The translations under genes were made by a program, and so were the position numbers. A stretch of 64,000 nucleotides of DNA. Source: Actinomadura sp. DC4. GTDB taxonomy: Bacteria; Actinomycetota; Actinomycetes; Streptosporangiales; Streptosporangiaceae. Under the pieces are notes generated by a model. The model ran no database searches. It worked only from the letters and a program-made list of their open reading frames with translations, and had not been told where the DNA came from. The stretch is taken from positions 90,784-154,783 of the forward strand of contig NZ_JAUEQY010000027.1 of NCBI RefSeq assembly GCF_030406325.1, in the 5' to 3' direction. This document shows positions 27,142 to 38,224 of the stretch, piece by piece (within the stretch, counting starts at the first letter, position 1; every line of letters begins with the position of its first letter).

Positions 27142-28329
27142 ATGAGTGTCAGTAGCCCGACCGAGCGAACCGGGCGGATCGTGGCCCGGATGACGGCGCG
27201 GCGGCGGGATGAGGCGCATCGGACCTCGACGCCGCTGGAGCTCTTCTTCGACCTGTGCTTCGTGGTCGCCGTCGCCCAGGCCGGGATCAGCCTCGTCCAC
27301 GCCCTCGCGGAGAACCACTTCGGCGGGGTCCTCAGCTACCTCTTCGTGTTCTTCGGGATCTGGTGGGCGTGGATGAACTTCTCCTGGTTCGCCTCCGCGT
27401 ACGACTGTGACGACGTCCCGTACCGGCTCCTGACCCTGCTGCAGATGGCCGGCGTCCTGGTGTTCGCCGCCGGGGTGTCCCGCGCGTTCGACGACGGGGA
27501 CTGGACGCTGACCGTGGTCGGCTACATCCTCATGCGCGCGGCGCTGACGAGTCAGTGGCTCCGGGCCTCACGAGGAGAGACGGGGGCGGCCGCCCGCACC
27601 ACGCGCCGGTACGCCGCGGGTCTCCTGCTGTGCCAGGCGGGCTGGGTAGGGCTGCTCTTCGCCCCGGCGGACGGCCAGAGGTGGGTGTTCGCGCTCCTGG
27701 CCCTCGCGGAACTCTCGGTCCCGGTCATCGCCGAGCGCGACCACCAGACCTCCTGGCATCCGGAGCACATTATCGCCGAGCGCTACGGCCTGTTCACCAT
27801 CATCGTGCTGGGCGAGACGATCGCCGCCGCGACGGTGGCGGTGAAGTCCGGTCTCGACGAGCACCACGCACTGGACACGCTGCTGCCGACCGCGGCGGGC
27901 GGGCTGCTCATCGTCTTCGCCGCCTGGTGGATCTACTTCGCCGTACCCGCGCACACGTACCTGAGGTCGAACCGGCAGTCGATCCCCTGGGGGTACGGGC
28001 ACTACGTGGTCTTCGCCGCCGCGGCCGCCATCGGGGCCGGTCTGGAGGTCGTCGTCGAGCACGCCATCGGCGAGGCCCACATCTCCGCGGTGAGCGCCAA
28101 CGCCGCGGTGACGGTGCCCACGGCGGGCTACCTCGCCATGGTGTGGCTGATCCACATCCGCCACCACGCCTCCGGCACCGCACAGGCGACGTTGCCCGTG
28201 ACGGCGGTCGCGGTCCTGGCCTGCACGTACGCGGGAGACGCGGCCGTACTGCTGGCGGGCCTGATCTGCGCGGCCGCCACCACCGTCATCGCCCTGAACA
28301 CCCCCGGCGCTTCGGCCGCCACGGCCTGA
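27142..28329 (+). CDS. LtrA-family membrane protein
   Basis: A 395-residue protein with about ten to eleven membrane helices. It shows the family signature STPLELFFDLCFVVAVAQ at the start and WHPEHIIAERYGLFTIIVLG with GETIAAA in the middle, as in low-temperature-requirement protein A. The biochemical role of the family is unclear. ATG 27142 follows CAGGAG. It is divergent from the NUDIX-nucleosidase operon, so they share a 168-bp promoter region. Confidence 0.92.
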   Translation: MSVSSPTERTGRIVARMTARRRDEAHRTSTPLELFFDLCFVVAVAQAGISLVHALAENHFGGVLSYLFVFFGIWWAWMNFSWFASAYDCDDVPYRLLTLLQMAGVLVFAAGVSRAFDDGDWTLTVVGYILMRAALTSQWLRASRGETGAAARTTRRYAAGLLLCQAGWVGLLFAPADGQRWVFALLALAELSVPVIAERDHQTSWHPEHIIAERYGLFTIIVLGETIAAATVAVKSGLDEHHALDTLLPTAAGGLLIVFAAWWIYFAVPAHTYLRSNRQSIPWGYGHYVVFAAAAAIGAGLEVVVEHAIGEAHISAVSANAAVTVPTAGYLAMVWLIHIRHHASGTAQATLPVTAVAVLACTYAGDAAVLLAGLICAAATTVIALNTPGASAATA

Positions 28330-28335
28330 CCGCGG

Positions 28336-28950
28336 TCAGGACACCAACGCGACGCCGACGACCGCCAGCACGATGACCACGCCGAGCGCGAAGCCCGCCA
28401 AGGCGACCCGGTAGGGATGCCGTTCGGCCCGCGACACGAGGCCCGGGTACGCCTCGGCGAGCTGCTGGGCGCTGACCGGGCCGCGGGGACCGCCGCACGG
28501 CACGCCGAGTGCGTCCACCAGCCGGTCGAGCTGCCCGCGCGTGTAGTTGGTGTCGGACACCCTGATGACCGGCTTGCGGTGCGCGTCGAGCAGGAACAGG
28601 TTGTCGGTGGCTCCCGCGCGGGGCGCGGAGATGGTCGCCCGCACCACCTCGGTGACGTGTGCGCGTGACCGGCGCCGGGTGCCCAGGCCCCGTACGACGA
28701 TCTCCTGCGCCGTAAGGGTGATCCGGCCGCGGACGAGGGCCGTGACCACCAGGACGATCGGTACGGCGAACAGGCCGCCCACGACCGGGGCGAACACCGT
28801 CGGAGCGTCGCCGGCCAAAACAGCGGCGACGATGCCCACACTGATCACCGCGAGCGCGACCAGCGTGACCAGCGCCTTCTGCCGATCCGGCCGCAGCACG
28901 AGATCACTCCGAACGCCGCGCGTACGAACCGCGCCTCTTCTTTCGGTCAT
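28336..28950 (-). CDS. Membrane protein with PH-like domain, unknown
   Basis: A 204-residue protein with two adjacent membrane helices (about residues 28-75), a soluble PH-like domain (RITLTAQEIVVRGLGTRRRS, VIRVSDTNYTRGQLDRLVDA) and a third helix at the very C terminus. I do not recognise a named family. Its end is 7 nt from the convergent LtrA gene. Confidence 0.75.
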   Translation of the reverse strand: MTERRGAVRTRGVRSDLVLRPDRQKALVTLVALAVISVGIVAAVLAGDAPTVFAPVVGGLFAVPIVLVVTALVRGRITLTAQEIVVRGLGTRRRSRAHVTEVVRATISAPRAGATDNLFLLDAHRKPVIRVSDTNYTRGQLDRLVDALGVPCGGPRGPVSAQQLAEAYPGLVSRAERHPYRVALAGFALGVVIVLAVVGVALVS

Positions 28951-29006
28951 GCGACGAGAATGCCGCACGGGCCGGCGTCTGAGCCGTGCGGGTCCGCGGG
29001 CCGGGC

Positions 29007-30248
29007 TCAGGACGACTGAAGGCGGTCGTTCAGGAACTCCTGCTCGGCGGCGTTGTCGCTCAACGCCAGCGCCGCGCGGTAGGCCTCGGACGCCTCCGCG
29101 TCGCGGCCCAGGCGGCGCAGCAGGTCCGCCTTCGTCGCCGGCAGGTACCGGTAGCCCGCCAGCCGCCCGTCCTCCTCCAGCGCCGCGATCTCCGCGAGCG
29201 CCGCCTCCGGACCGGACACCATCGACACCGCCACCGCCCGGTTCAGCGCCACCACCGGCGACGGCCACACGCGCAGCAGCGCGTCGTACAACGTCACGAT
29301 CTGCGGCCAGTCCGTCGCGGAGTACGAGCTCGCCTGGGCGTGCAGGCAGGCGATGGCGGCCTGCAGGGCGAAGCGCCCCGGTGGACCCCCGGTCAGCGCC
29401 GAGACCACCAGCCGGTCGGCCTCGGCGACCAGCGACGTGTCCCAGAGTGACCGGTCCTGCGCGTCCAGCCGCAGCAGCCGCCCGTCGGCCGACGTCCGTG
29501 ACGCGCGGCGGGCCTCGTTGGCCAGCAGCAGCCCGAGCAGCCCGGCGACCTCCCGGTCGGCCGGCAGCAGCAGCCGCAGCATGCGGGCCAGGTCCACGGC
29601 GCGGGCGGTCAGCTCGTCCCGTACGAGAGTGCCGCCCGACGGGGCCGTGTGCCCGGTGGCGTAGAGCAGGTGGACGACGGACAGGACCGCGTCGAGCCGC
29701 GGCGGCAGATCGCCGGCCGCGGGCACGGCGTACGGGATGCGCGCGGCGGCGATCTTCTTCTTGGCCCGCGTCAGGCGGGCGGCCATCGTCGGTTCGGGGA
29801 CGAGGAACGCCTGCGCGATGTCCGGCGTCGCCACCCCGCACACCAGCCGCAGCGTCAAAGCGACCTGCGCCTCACGGGCCAGGGCCGGGTGGCAGCACGT
29901 GAAGATCAGCCGCAGCCGGTCGTCCGGGATCGTGTCGATCTCCACCTCGATCTCCACCGCGGCCTCCATGTCGGCCTCCTCCGGGCCCAGCAGCAAAGGG
30001 AGCTTGGCCGTCAGCGTCCGTCCGCGCCGCATGACGTTCAGCGCGTTCCGCCGGGCCACCGTCGTCAGCCACGCCCCGGGCCGTGACGGCACCCCGTCCG
30101 TCTCCCAGGTGCGCAGCGCCTGGACGTACGCGTCCTGCACGGCGTCCTCGGCCGTGTCGAGGTCGCGGGTCAGGCGGACCGTCGCGGCGAGCACGTACGC
30201 CCACTCGCGGCGGTGCGCCGCGGCGACCGCCTCCGGGACGTCGCTCAC
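29007..30248 (-). CDS. ECF42-group RNA polymerase sigma factor
   Basis: A 413-residue ECF sigma factor. Region 2 (YVLAATVRLTRDLDTAEDAV, then QDAYVQALRTWETDGVP) and region 4 (VALTLRLVCGVATPDIAQAF, then LVPEPTMAARLTRAKKKI) are followed by a long C-terminal TPR-like extension that defines the ECF42 group. ECF42 genes typically lie next to DGPF (YCII) genes, as here: the GTG start overlaps the DGPF stop (GTGA). There is no classical anti-sigma factor; activity is thought to depend on the C-terminal extension. Confidence 0.93.
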   Translation of the reverse strand: MSDVPEAVAAAHRREWAYVLAATVRLTRDLDTAEDAVQDAYVQALRTWETDGVPSRPGAWLTTVARRNALNVMRRGRTLTAKLPLLLGPEEADMEAAVEIEVEIDTIPDDRLRLIFTCCHPALAREAQVALTLRLVCGVATPDIAQAFLVPEPTMAARLTRAKKKIAAARIPYAVPAAGDLPPRLDAVLSVVHLLYATGHTAPSGGTLVRDELTARAVDLARMLRLLLPADREVAGLLGLLLANEARRASRTSADGRLLRLDAQDRSLWDTSLVAEADRLVVSALTGGPPGRFALQAAIACLHAQASSYSATDWPQIVTLYDALLRVWPSPVVALNRAVAVSMVSGPEAALAEIAALEEDGRLAGYRYLPATKADLLRRLGRDAEASEAYRAALALSDNAAEQEFLNDRLQSS

Positions 30249-30571
30249 GTGACCACGAAGCCGGCCATCGGCCGTACCTCGACGCCCCCGTCCACGACCG
30301 GGGTCATGCGGGCGAGCGCCAGCGCGTGGTCCAGGTCGCGGGCCTCCAGGACGAACACCCCGGCCATCGCCTCCTTCGTCTCGATGAACGGGCCGTCCGT
30401 GATCAGGTCGCCCCGTACGGAGGTCGCCGTGTCGCTCGGCGACAGCGCGAGCCCGGCGACGATCCGGCCGCCCGCGGCGGCGATCCGCTCGGGCAACCGC
30501 TCGTGCGCCTCCACGACCTCCGGTGGAAGGTCGGCCGAACCCTCGAAGATCAGCACCGCGTACTGCGTCAT
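30245..30571 (-). CDS. DGPF/YCII-domain protein
   Basis: A 108-residue protein with the YCII-related fold and the eponymous motif DGPFIETKEAMAGVFVLE. It is the standard partner of ECF42 sigma factors; its exact role is unknown. Its ATG overlaps the stop of the SRPBCC gene (ATGA), and its own stop overlaps the sigma start, so the three genes form one coupled operon. Confidence 0.93.
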   Translation of the reverse strand: MTQYAVLIFEGSADLPPEVVEAHERLPERIAAAGGRIVAGLALSPSDTATSVRGDLITDGPFIETKEAMAGVFVLEARDLDHALALARMTPVVDGGVEVRPMAGFVVT

Positions 30572-31221
30572 CACGCCACCACCTCGGAAAGCCAGGACCT
30601 CAGGGAGAACTCGTGCACCCCCACGCCGACGGGCCACCCCCACCGGTCGCGGCCGTAGAAACGGTAGAGCGCCGAGGCGCCCCGTACACCCAGGAACGTG
30701 TCGGTCACGTAGTCGACCACCCCGTCGACCGGTCCCGACCGTACGCGGTCGCCCACCTTCACCCCGCCGGCCACCCCCAGCGCCCGGCGCAGCTCCGCGA
30801 ACCCGCACGGCACGTCGAAGGTCGTGTACGCCGCGTCCTGCCCGGCGAAGTGCCGGAGGTACTCCCCGAGCGAGTGGTAGTAGAACGCCGTGTGCCGCCG
30901 GCAGGCGTCGAGGTTGAGGTCGTAGTCCTCGCCGAACTCACCCCGGTGCCGGAAGCGCAGGTACGTCCCCGGGCCCTGCGGCTCCAGCACGTAGTCGAGC
31001 TCGTTGAAGCCGCCGGACGCGGCGGTGGTGAAGTGGCGGTGCGGCTCCCACGCGGTGACCGTGCCGCCGCCCCCGCTGAGCCCCTGCTCGGCGCCGCCGA
31101 GGCGCGGTTCGTACGCGATCTCCCAGAGCCATCCGGTGGTGTGCGCCGTGAACGCGTCCCACACCGCCTGCGGGCTCGCGGGCAGCGCGCCCTCCCACGT
31201 CACTTCGAAACGTTCGGCCAT
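30571..31221 (-). CDS. SRPBCC (START/AHSA1-like) domain protein
   Basis: A 216-residue protein with an SRPBCC lipid/ligand-binding fold: FEVTWEGALPASPQAVWDAF at the start and FTTAASGGFNELDYVLEPQG in the middle. It opens the DGPF-ECF42 operon. ATG 31221 follows AGAGGAC. AHSA1-like proteins are often found in such operons and may bind the inducing compound, but this is inference. Confidence 0.9.
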   Translation of the reverse strand: MAERFEVTWEGALPASPQAVWDAFTAHTTGWLWEIAYEPRLGGAEQGLSGGGGTVTAWEPHRHFTTAASGGFNELDYVLEPQGPGTYLRFRHRGEFGEDYDLNLDACRRHTAFYYHSLGEYLRHFAGQDAAYTTFDVPCGFAELRRALGVAGGVKVGDRVRSGPVDGVVDYVTDTFLGVRGASALYRFYGRDRWGWPVGVGVHEFSLRSWLSEVVA

Positions 31222-31332
31222 GATCAAGTCCTCTCTGAACCGTGATTCACAGAGACGACACGCGAGCACCGCCGAAATCGACACCGCCCACAGAAATTCT
31301 CGCGATGCGGGTCCGATGCGAAGATCACGGGC

Positions 31333-32178
31333 ATGGTCAGTTTCGCGTCATATGACGGAACCGTGCTCGTCTGCCACGAGCGGGGAGAAGGGCCGGCGCT
31401 GGTCTGCCTGCCGGGCGGGCCGGGGCGGTCCTCGGGGTATCTGGGGGATCTCGGCGGCCTGACGGCCCGGCGCCGGCTGTTCCTGCTGGACAACCGGGGG
31501 ACGGGCGAGTCCGCGGCGCCGGTTGATCCGGAAACGTACGCGATGGGGCGGATGGTCGCGGACGTCGAGGCGCTGCGCGTCCATCTGGGGTTGGAGCGGA
31601 TGGACCTGCTCGGGCATTCGGCGGCCGGCGGGCTGGCGCTGCTGTACGCGGCCCGGTATCCCGAGCGAATCGGTCACCTGGTGCTGGTCACGCCGAGCGT
31701 CCATCCGGCCGGGATCGAGATAACCGATGAGCAGTGGTACGCCCAGATCGAGCGCCGGGCCGATGAGAGCTGGTACGAGAGCCGGCTGCCCGACCTCAAG
31801 GCGTGGGACGCGGGCGATGAGAGCCGGCGCCTGCGGGCGCAGCCGTTCTTCTACAGCCCGTGGAACGAGACCGCCGAAGCGCACGCCACCCGGTTCGCCG
31901 AACGTTCGGCCGAGGCGGCGACGCGTTTCCACACCGGCATGCCCGCGGCCGGGAAGACCCGGGCGGGCCTGGCGAGAGTCACCGCGCCGGTCCTGGTGAT
32001 CGCGGGAGAGCGGGATCCGGGACCTTTGCCCGCGCACGCGGCCGAGCTGGCCGGGATCTTCCCGCGCGGGACCGGCGTCGTGCTGCCCGGAGCGCACTAC
32101 CCCTGGGTCACCGCACCGGACGCCTTCACCGAGGCGGTCGGAGGATTCCTGGAGACCTCGCCGCCTGGCAGCGGCTGA
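31333..32178 (+). CDS. Alpha/beta hydrolase, proline-iminopeptidase-like
   Basis: A 281-residue alpha/beta hydrolase. The nucleophile is Ser96 in GHSAAGG; the oxyanion region LPGGPGRSSGYL and the motif DNRGTGES are typical of proline iminopeptidases. The acid lies in VLVIAGERDPG and the histidine in LPGAHYPW. The substrate is unknown. It is divergent from the SRPBCC operon. A 16-bp sequence upstream (31294-31309) recurs before the first kinase gene. Confidence 0.9.
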   Translation: MVSFASYDGTVLVCHERGEGPALVCLPGGPGRSSGYLGDLGGLTARRRLFLLDNRGTGESAAPVDPETYAMGRMVADVEALRVHLGLERMDLLGHSAAGGLALLYAARYPERIGHLVLVTPSVHPAGIEITDEQWYAQIERRADESWYESRLPDLKAWDAGDESRRLRAQPFFYSPWNETAEAHATRFAERSAEAATRFHTGMPAAGKTRAGLARVTAPVLVIAGERDPGPLPAHAAELAGIFPRGTGVVLPGAHYPWVTAPDAFTEAVGGFLETSPPGSG

Positions 32179-32331
32179 AAGCGTCGCGCCGGTCTGCGCC
32201 GCGAACGCGCCCCACATTGCCAGCGAACGGACAAAAATTCTCGCAATGCGCAAACCGGACCCATGCCCCGGCTGGCATGATCACGGACAGCGCGCGCGAC
32301 GGGGGCGTGGCATCTGCGTGGAAGGAACGCG

Positions 32332-34368
<2,037 letters not shown>

Positions 34369-36498
34369 GTGGAACCACTGCGTCCCGCCGACCCGCGTAC
34401 GGTCGGCGGCTACCAGGTGCTGGCCCGGCTGGGATCCGGCGGCATGGGCACGGTCTTCCTGGGGCGCTCGGCCGGCGGCCGTACCGTCGCGGTCAAGGTC
34501 GTGCACGCCGCGCTCGCCGGGGACCCCGAGTTCCGCGCGCGGTTCGCCCGCGAGGTCGCGGCGGCGCGCGCGGTCAGCGGGGCGTTCACCGCGCCGGTGA
34601 TCGACGCCGATCCGATCGGGCCGACACCCTGGCTCGTCACCGCGTACCTGCCCGGATACTCGCTCCAGCGGGTCGTGGAGGGGTCCGGCCCGCTGCCGGC
34701 CTGGTCCGTGGCCACGCTCGGCGCGGGCCTGGCCGAGGCGCTGGCCGGCATCCACAAGGCCGGGGTCGTGCACCGCGACCTCAAGCCGTCCAACGTCCTC
34801 CTCACGCCCGAGGGACCGCGCGTGATCGACTTCGGTGTCGCGCGGGCGGCCGAGGCGAGCGCGGTGACCCGTACGGGCGCCACCATCGGCTCGCCCGGCT
34901 ACCTGTCGCCCGAGCAGGCCACCGGCGCGGAGAGCGGCCCGGCCGGCGACGTCTTCTCCCTCGGCGCCGTGCTGACGTACGCGGCGACCGGCCACGGGCC
35001 CTTCGGTTTCGGCGCGCCGCACGACCTGCTCTACCGCGTGGTCCACCAGCCGCCGTGGCTGGAGGGCGTCACCGAGCCGGAGCTGGGCGCGCTCATCACC
35101 GCCTGCCTGGAGAAGGACCCGGAGCGCCGGCCCACCCCCGAAGACGTCCTGAAACGCCTCGCCACGGCGTCGCCGGCTCCCCCCTACGGCGTCGGCTGGC
35201 TTCCGCCGACGGTCGCGGCGGAGATCACCCGGCCGGTACCCCTGCCCTCGCCGCCGCGTCCCGGCCTCGGCCGGCGGACGCTGATCTTCGGTGGCGCGGG
35301 ACTCGCGGGCGCCGCCGTCCTGGCGGGCGGGGCCGCGGTGCTGATCGACCGGGCGAACCGGCCGCCGGAGGGCACCTGGACCTACAAGCCCCCGAGCGGG
35401 GAGGCCACCAGCGGCCCGGTCATGGCGGGCGGCATGCTCTTCGTCACCGAGGACATCGACGGCAAGAACCTCGTCGCCCTCGACCCGAAGACGGGCAAGC
35501 CGCGCTGGACCGCCCGAGGCGTGCAGCCTCCCACCGCCGGCCAGGAGCTGTACGTCATCGCCGGCAGCCGGGTCGTCTACACCAACGGCCCGAACTCCTT
35601 CCAGGGCATCGATCGGTCGAACGGCTCGCAGCTGTGGTACGTGATGGCCGAGTTGATCACCATGGACCCCGAGCCCGTGGTCGGTGGCGGCCTGCTGTTC
35701 GCCGGGGGGAGGGACTCCGAAGAGGGCCTCGTCGCCTATGACGGCGTCACCGGCCAGCGGCGCTGGGCGTTCAACACCGGCGAGTCGGTGAACGCGAACC
35801 CCGTCGCCGGCGGCACGACCGTCTACATCGGCACCAGCAGGGGGATCGTGTTCGCGATCGAGACCGCGACCGGGCGGGCCCGCTGGCGGCACACGCTCGA
35901 CGCGTCGGGCCCGCTGCCGCCACAGGTCGAATCGGCCCCCATCCTCTCCGGCGGCATTCTCTACGTCGTGACGGGAGGCAATCTCCTGTTCGCCCTGGAC
36001 GCCGCCACGGGCGAGCAGAAATGGAAAATGACCACTCTGACCACGTCCGGCGGCGCCCCCTCCGCCGTGTCAGTGGTCGGTGACGTCCTGTATCTCGCGG
36101 ACGCCCGCGGCGGTTTGGCGGCATTGGGAGCACGCGACGGAAAGCTTCGCTGGCAGCACCACTTCAGCGGAAAAAGCTTCAGTGCGCCGGCATTGCTGCC
36201 CGTGGTCAGCGGAAACACGGCTTTCTGTTTCGACAACGACACGCTATTCGCGCTCGACACGGCCACCGGCGCGGAGCGCTGGCACGAGGGCGGCCTGAAC
36301 GCCACCTACGAGCGCCCGGCCATCACCCCCGGGGCCGTGCACCTCGCGAGCCTGTCGGCCATCGTGTCGCTGGACCAGGTCACAGGCAAGGTGCTGCGCA
36401 GACGCCCCACCGAGATGTCCGAAGGCCTGGTCGCGTACGGGGACGTCCTGTACTGGCGGGACTCCGAGGCGGTGTACGCCGCCAAGGCGAAGACCTGA
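34369..36498 (+). CDS. AfsK-like Ser/Thr kinase with PQQ beta-propeller repeats (2)
   Basis: A 709-residue paralogue of the upstream kinase: LGSGGMGTVF, Lys43, HRDLKPSN and DFGVARA in the kinase domain, a membrane helix near 305-328 and a PQQ-type propeller (repeats such as ALDAATGEQKWKM). The GTG start at 34369 follows the previous stop without a gap and is preceded by AAAAGGAG. The tandem pair arose by duplication. A SARP gene lies 1.7 kb downstream, so an AfsK-AfsR-like control of the cluster is plausible. The last third (about 36000-36250) has more AT-rich codons than the rest. Confidence 0.93.
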   Translation: MEPLRPADPRTVGGYQVLARLGSGGMGTVFLGRSAGGRTVAVKVVHAALAGDPEFRARFAREVAAARAVSGAFTAPVIDADPIGPTPWLVTAYLPGYSLQRVVEGSGPLPAWSVATLGAGLAEALAGIHKAGVVHRDLKPSNVLLTPEGPRVIDFGVARAAEASAVTRTGATIGSPGYLSPEQATGAESGPAGDVFSLGAVLTYAATGHGPFGFGAPHDLLYRVVHQPPWLEGVTEPELGALITACLEKDPERRPTPEDVLKRLATASPAPPYGVGWLPPTVAAEITRPVPLPSPPRPGLGRRTLIFGGAGLAGAAVLAGGAAVLIDRANRPPEGTWTYKPPSGEATSGPVMAGGMLFVTEDIDGKNLVALDPKTGKPRWTARGVQPPTAGQELYVIAGSRVVYTNGPNSFQGIDRSNGSQLWYVMAELITMDPEPVVGGGLLFAGGRDSEEGLVAYDGVTGQRRWAFNTGESVNANPVAGGTTVYIGTSRGIVFAIETATGRARWRHTLDASGPLPPQVESAPILSGGILYVVTGGNLLFALDAATGEQKWKMTTLTTSGGAPSAVSVVGDVLYLADARGGLAALGARDGKLRWQHHFSGKSFSAPALLPVVSGNTAFCFDNDTLFALDTATGAERWHEGGLNATYERPAITPGAVHLASLSAIVSLDQVTGKVLRRRPTEMSEGLVAYGDVLYWRDSEAVYAAKAKT

Positions 36499-36566
36499 GC
36501 CCGCGCGGCCGCCGGAAGGGGTCACACGATGGTTCCCCGCGCCACCCTTACTTCGCGAGTTGATTG

Positions 36567-36599
36567 GTAGGGGCCGCGGGTAGGGGGGCGAGTTAGGGG
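36567..36599. promoter_or_regulatory. TAGGGG repeats upstream of the carboxylase gene
   Basis: GTAGGGG at 36567 and 36580 and TTAGGGG at 36593 are spaced exactly 13 bp apart, 30-65 nt before the earliest possible start of the acyl-CoA carboxylase gene. Similar TAGGGG groups stand upstream of the DUF5988 and thioesterase genes, suggesting a common cluster regulator. Two GCGAGTT copies (36555, 36588) flank the array. Confidence 0.5.
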
Positions 36600-36664
36600 T
36601 GGCGTAATCGTCCCTTTAGTTTCTATGGTTGCTGCATGTCAATGATCCGATCGGTCGCGGCGCG

Positions 36665-38092
36665 GTGGTGCAAGTGACGACGGATCAGCTCGTTCTCGAT
36701 GAGGGCACGGGAGATTATCGAGATCCCGCGCTCCGCCTTTCGCGTCTTTTGGACGTTAATTCAGCGGTGCCGCTTCATGAAAGCGATGACTGCGGCGTGC
36801 TCGCGATGAAAGGCCGCATTAGCGGCGTCGACGTACGCGCCTACAGCACCGACGCTCGGGTGATGGGCGGGTCCATGACCGCCCGTGGCTGCCGCCGCAT
36901 CGTCGACACGATCGACACGGCGGTACGGGAGCGCAGCCCGGTGATCGGCCTGTGGCACTCCGGGGGAGCGCGGCTCGCCGAGGGCGCGGACGCGCTCGAC
37001 GGTGTCGGCCGGGTCTTCGCCGCGATGATCCGGTCCTCCGGCAAGGTGCCGCAGATCTCCGTGGTCCTCGGCCCGGCGGCCGGCGGCGCGGCGTACGGAG
37101 CGGCGCTGACCGACGTCGTGATCATGTCGGACGAGGGCCGCGTGTTCGTCACCGGGCCCGACGTCGTACGCAGCGTCACAGGCGAGGACGTCGACATGAC
37201 CGGCCTCGGCGGCCCCGACACCCACGCGCGCAGGTCCGGCGTCGTCCACGTCGTGGCCGACTCCGAGGCCGACGCGATCCACCAGGCGCGCCGCACCACC
37301 CTGCTCCTGGCCGAGCGCGGCGTCTTCCACCCGAACCGCTGCGAGGCAGGGCCCGACCTGCGAGGGCTGCTCCCCGACTCGGCGCGCCGCGCGTACGACG
37401 TGCGGCCGCTGGTGCGCGCGATCCTCGACCCCGACTCCTTCCTCGAACTCCAGGCCCGCTGGGCGCCCAACCTCGTGGTCGGCTTCGGCCGGCTGTGCGG
37501 CGGCACCATCGGGGTGATCGCGAACAACCCGTTGCGCAAGGCCGGCTGCCTCGACTCGCTGAGCGCGGAGAAGGCGGCGCGGTTCGTCCGCATGTGCGAC
37601 GCGTTCGGCGTCCCGATGCTCGTCCTCGTGGACGTGCCCGGCTACCTGCCCGGCGTCGGGCAGGAGTGGGACGGGGTCGTACGCCGCGGAGCCAAGCTGC
37701 TGTACGCCTTCGGGGAGTCGGTGGTGCCGAGGATCACCCTCATCACCAGGAAGTCCTACGGAGGCGCGTACATCGCGATGAACTCCCGCGCTCTCGGCGC
37801 CACCCGGGTCTTCGCCTGGCCGGAGGCCGAGATCGCGGTGATGGGCGCGGAGGCCGCGGTCGGCATCCTGCACCGCAGGAGCCTGGCCGCCGCCGCCGAC
37901 GACGCCGATCGGGCGGCGCTGCTCGCCCGCCTGGTCGAGGAACACGAACGCGGCTCCGGGGGCGTCATCCGCGCGCTCGACATCGGGGTCGTCGACGAGG
38001 TGATCGTGCCTGCGGACTCGCGCCGCAGACTCGCCGAGGCGTTCGCGGCGGCCGCCGCGGTCCGCGGAAGCCACGGGAACATCCCACTGTGA
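36665..38092 (+). CDS. Acyl-CoA carboxylase carboxyltransferase (beta) subunit
   Basis: About 475 residues of the AccD/PccB carboxyltransferase family. The acyl-CoA half is seen in GLWHSGGARLAEGADAL and GPAAGGAAYGAALTDVVIM, the carboxybiotin half in VPMLVLVDVPGYLPGVGQEW and SYGGAYIAMNSRALGATRVF. With a biotinylated alpha subunit (not in the window) it makes malonyl- or methylmalonyl-CoA; both visible AT domains of the PKS are malonyl-type. The start is uncertain: GTG 36665 is chosen, TTG 36629 is possible, and neither has a strong ribosome site. The first 60 codons are markedly less GC-rich. Confidence 0.88.
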   Translation: MVQVTTDQLVLDEGTGDYRDPALRLSRLLDVNSAVPLHESDDCGVLAMKGRISGVDVRAYSTDARVMGGSMTARGCRRIVDTIDTAVRERSPVIGLWHSGGARLAEGADALDGVGRVFAAMIRSSGKVPQISVVLGPAAGGAAYGAALTDVVIMSDEGRVFVTGPDVVRSVTGEDVDMTGLGGPDTHARRSGVVHVVADSEADAIHQARRTTLLLAERGVFHPNRCEAGPDLRGLLPDSARRAYDVRPLVRAILDPDSFLELQARWAPNLVVGFGRLCGGTIGVIANNPLRKAGCLDSLSAEKAARFVRMCDAFGVPMLVLVDVPGYLPGVGQEWDGVVRRGAKLLYAFGESVVPRITLITRKSYGGAYIAMNSRALGATRVFAWPEAEIAVMGAEAAVGILHRRSLAAAADDADRAALLARLVEEHERGSGGVIRALDIGVVDEVIVPADSRRRLAEAFAAAAAVRGSHGNIPL

Positions 38093-38224
38093 ACCGGACG
38101 GAAGAACAATGAGCCAACCCCCGCGTGGCACAAGGTTTCTGTCGCCGACTGTCACATCCACGTTTGGACCGTGCCATCACCGTCCCGCACCTGGGCGGGC
38201 GCCACTCGCGAACAGGAGAACTCG

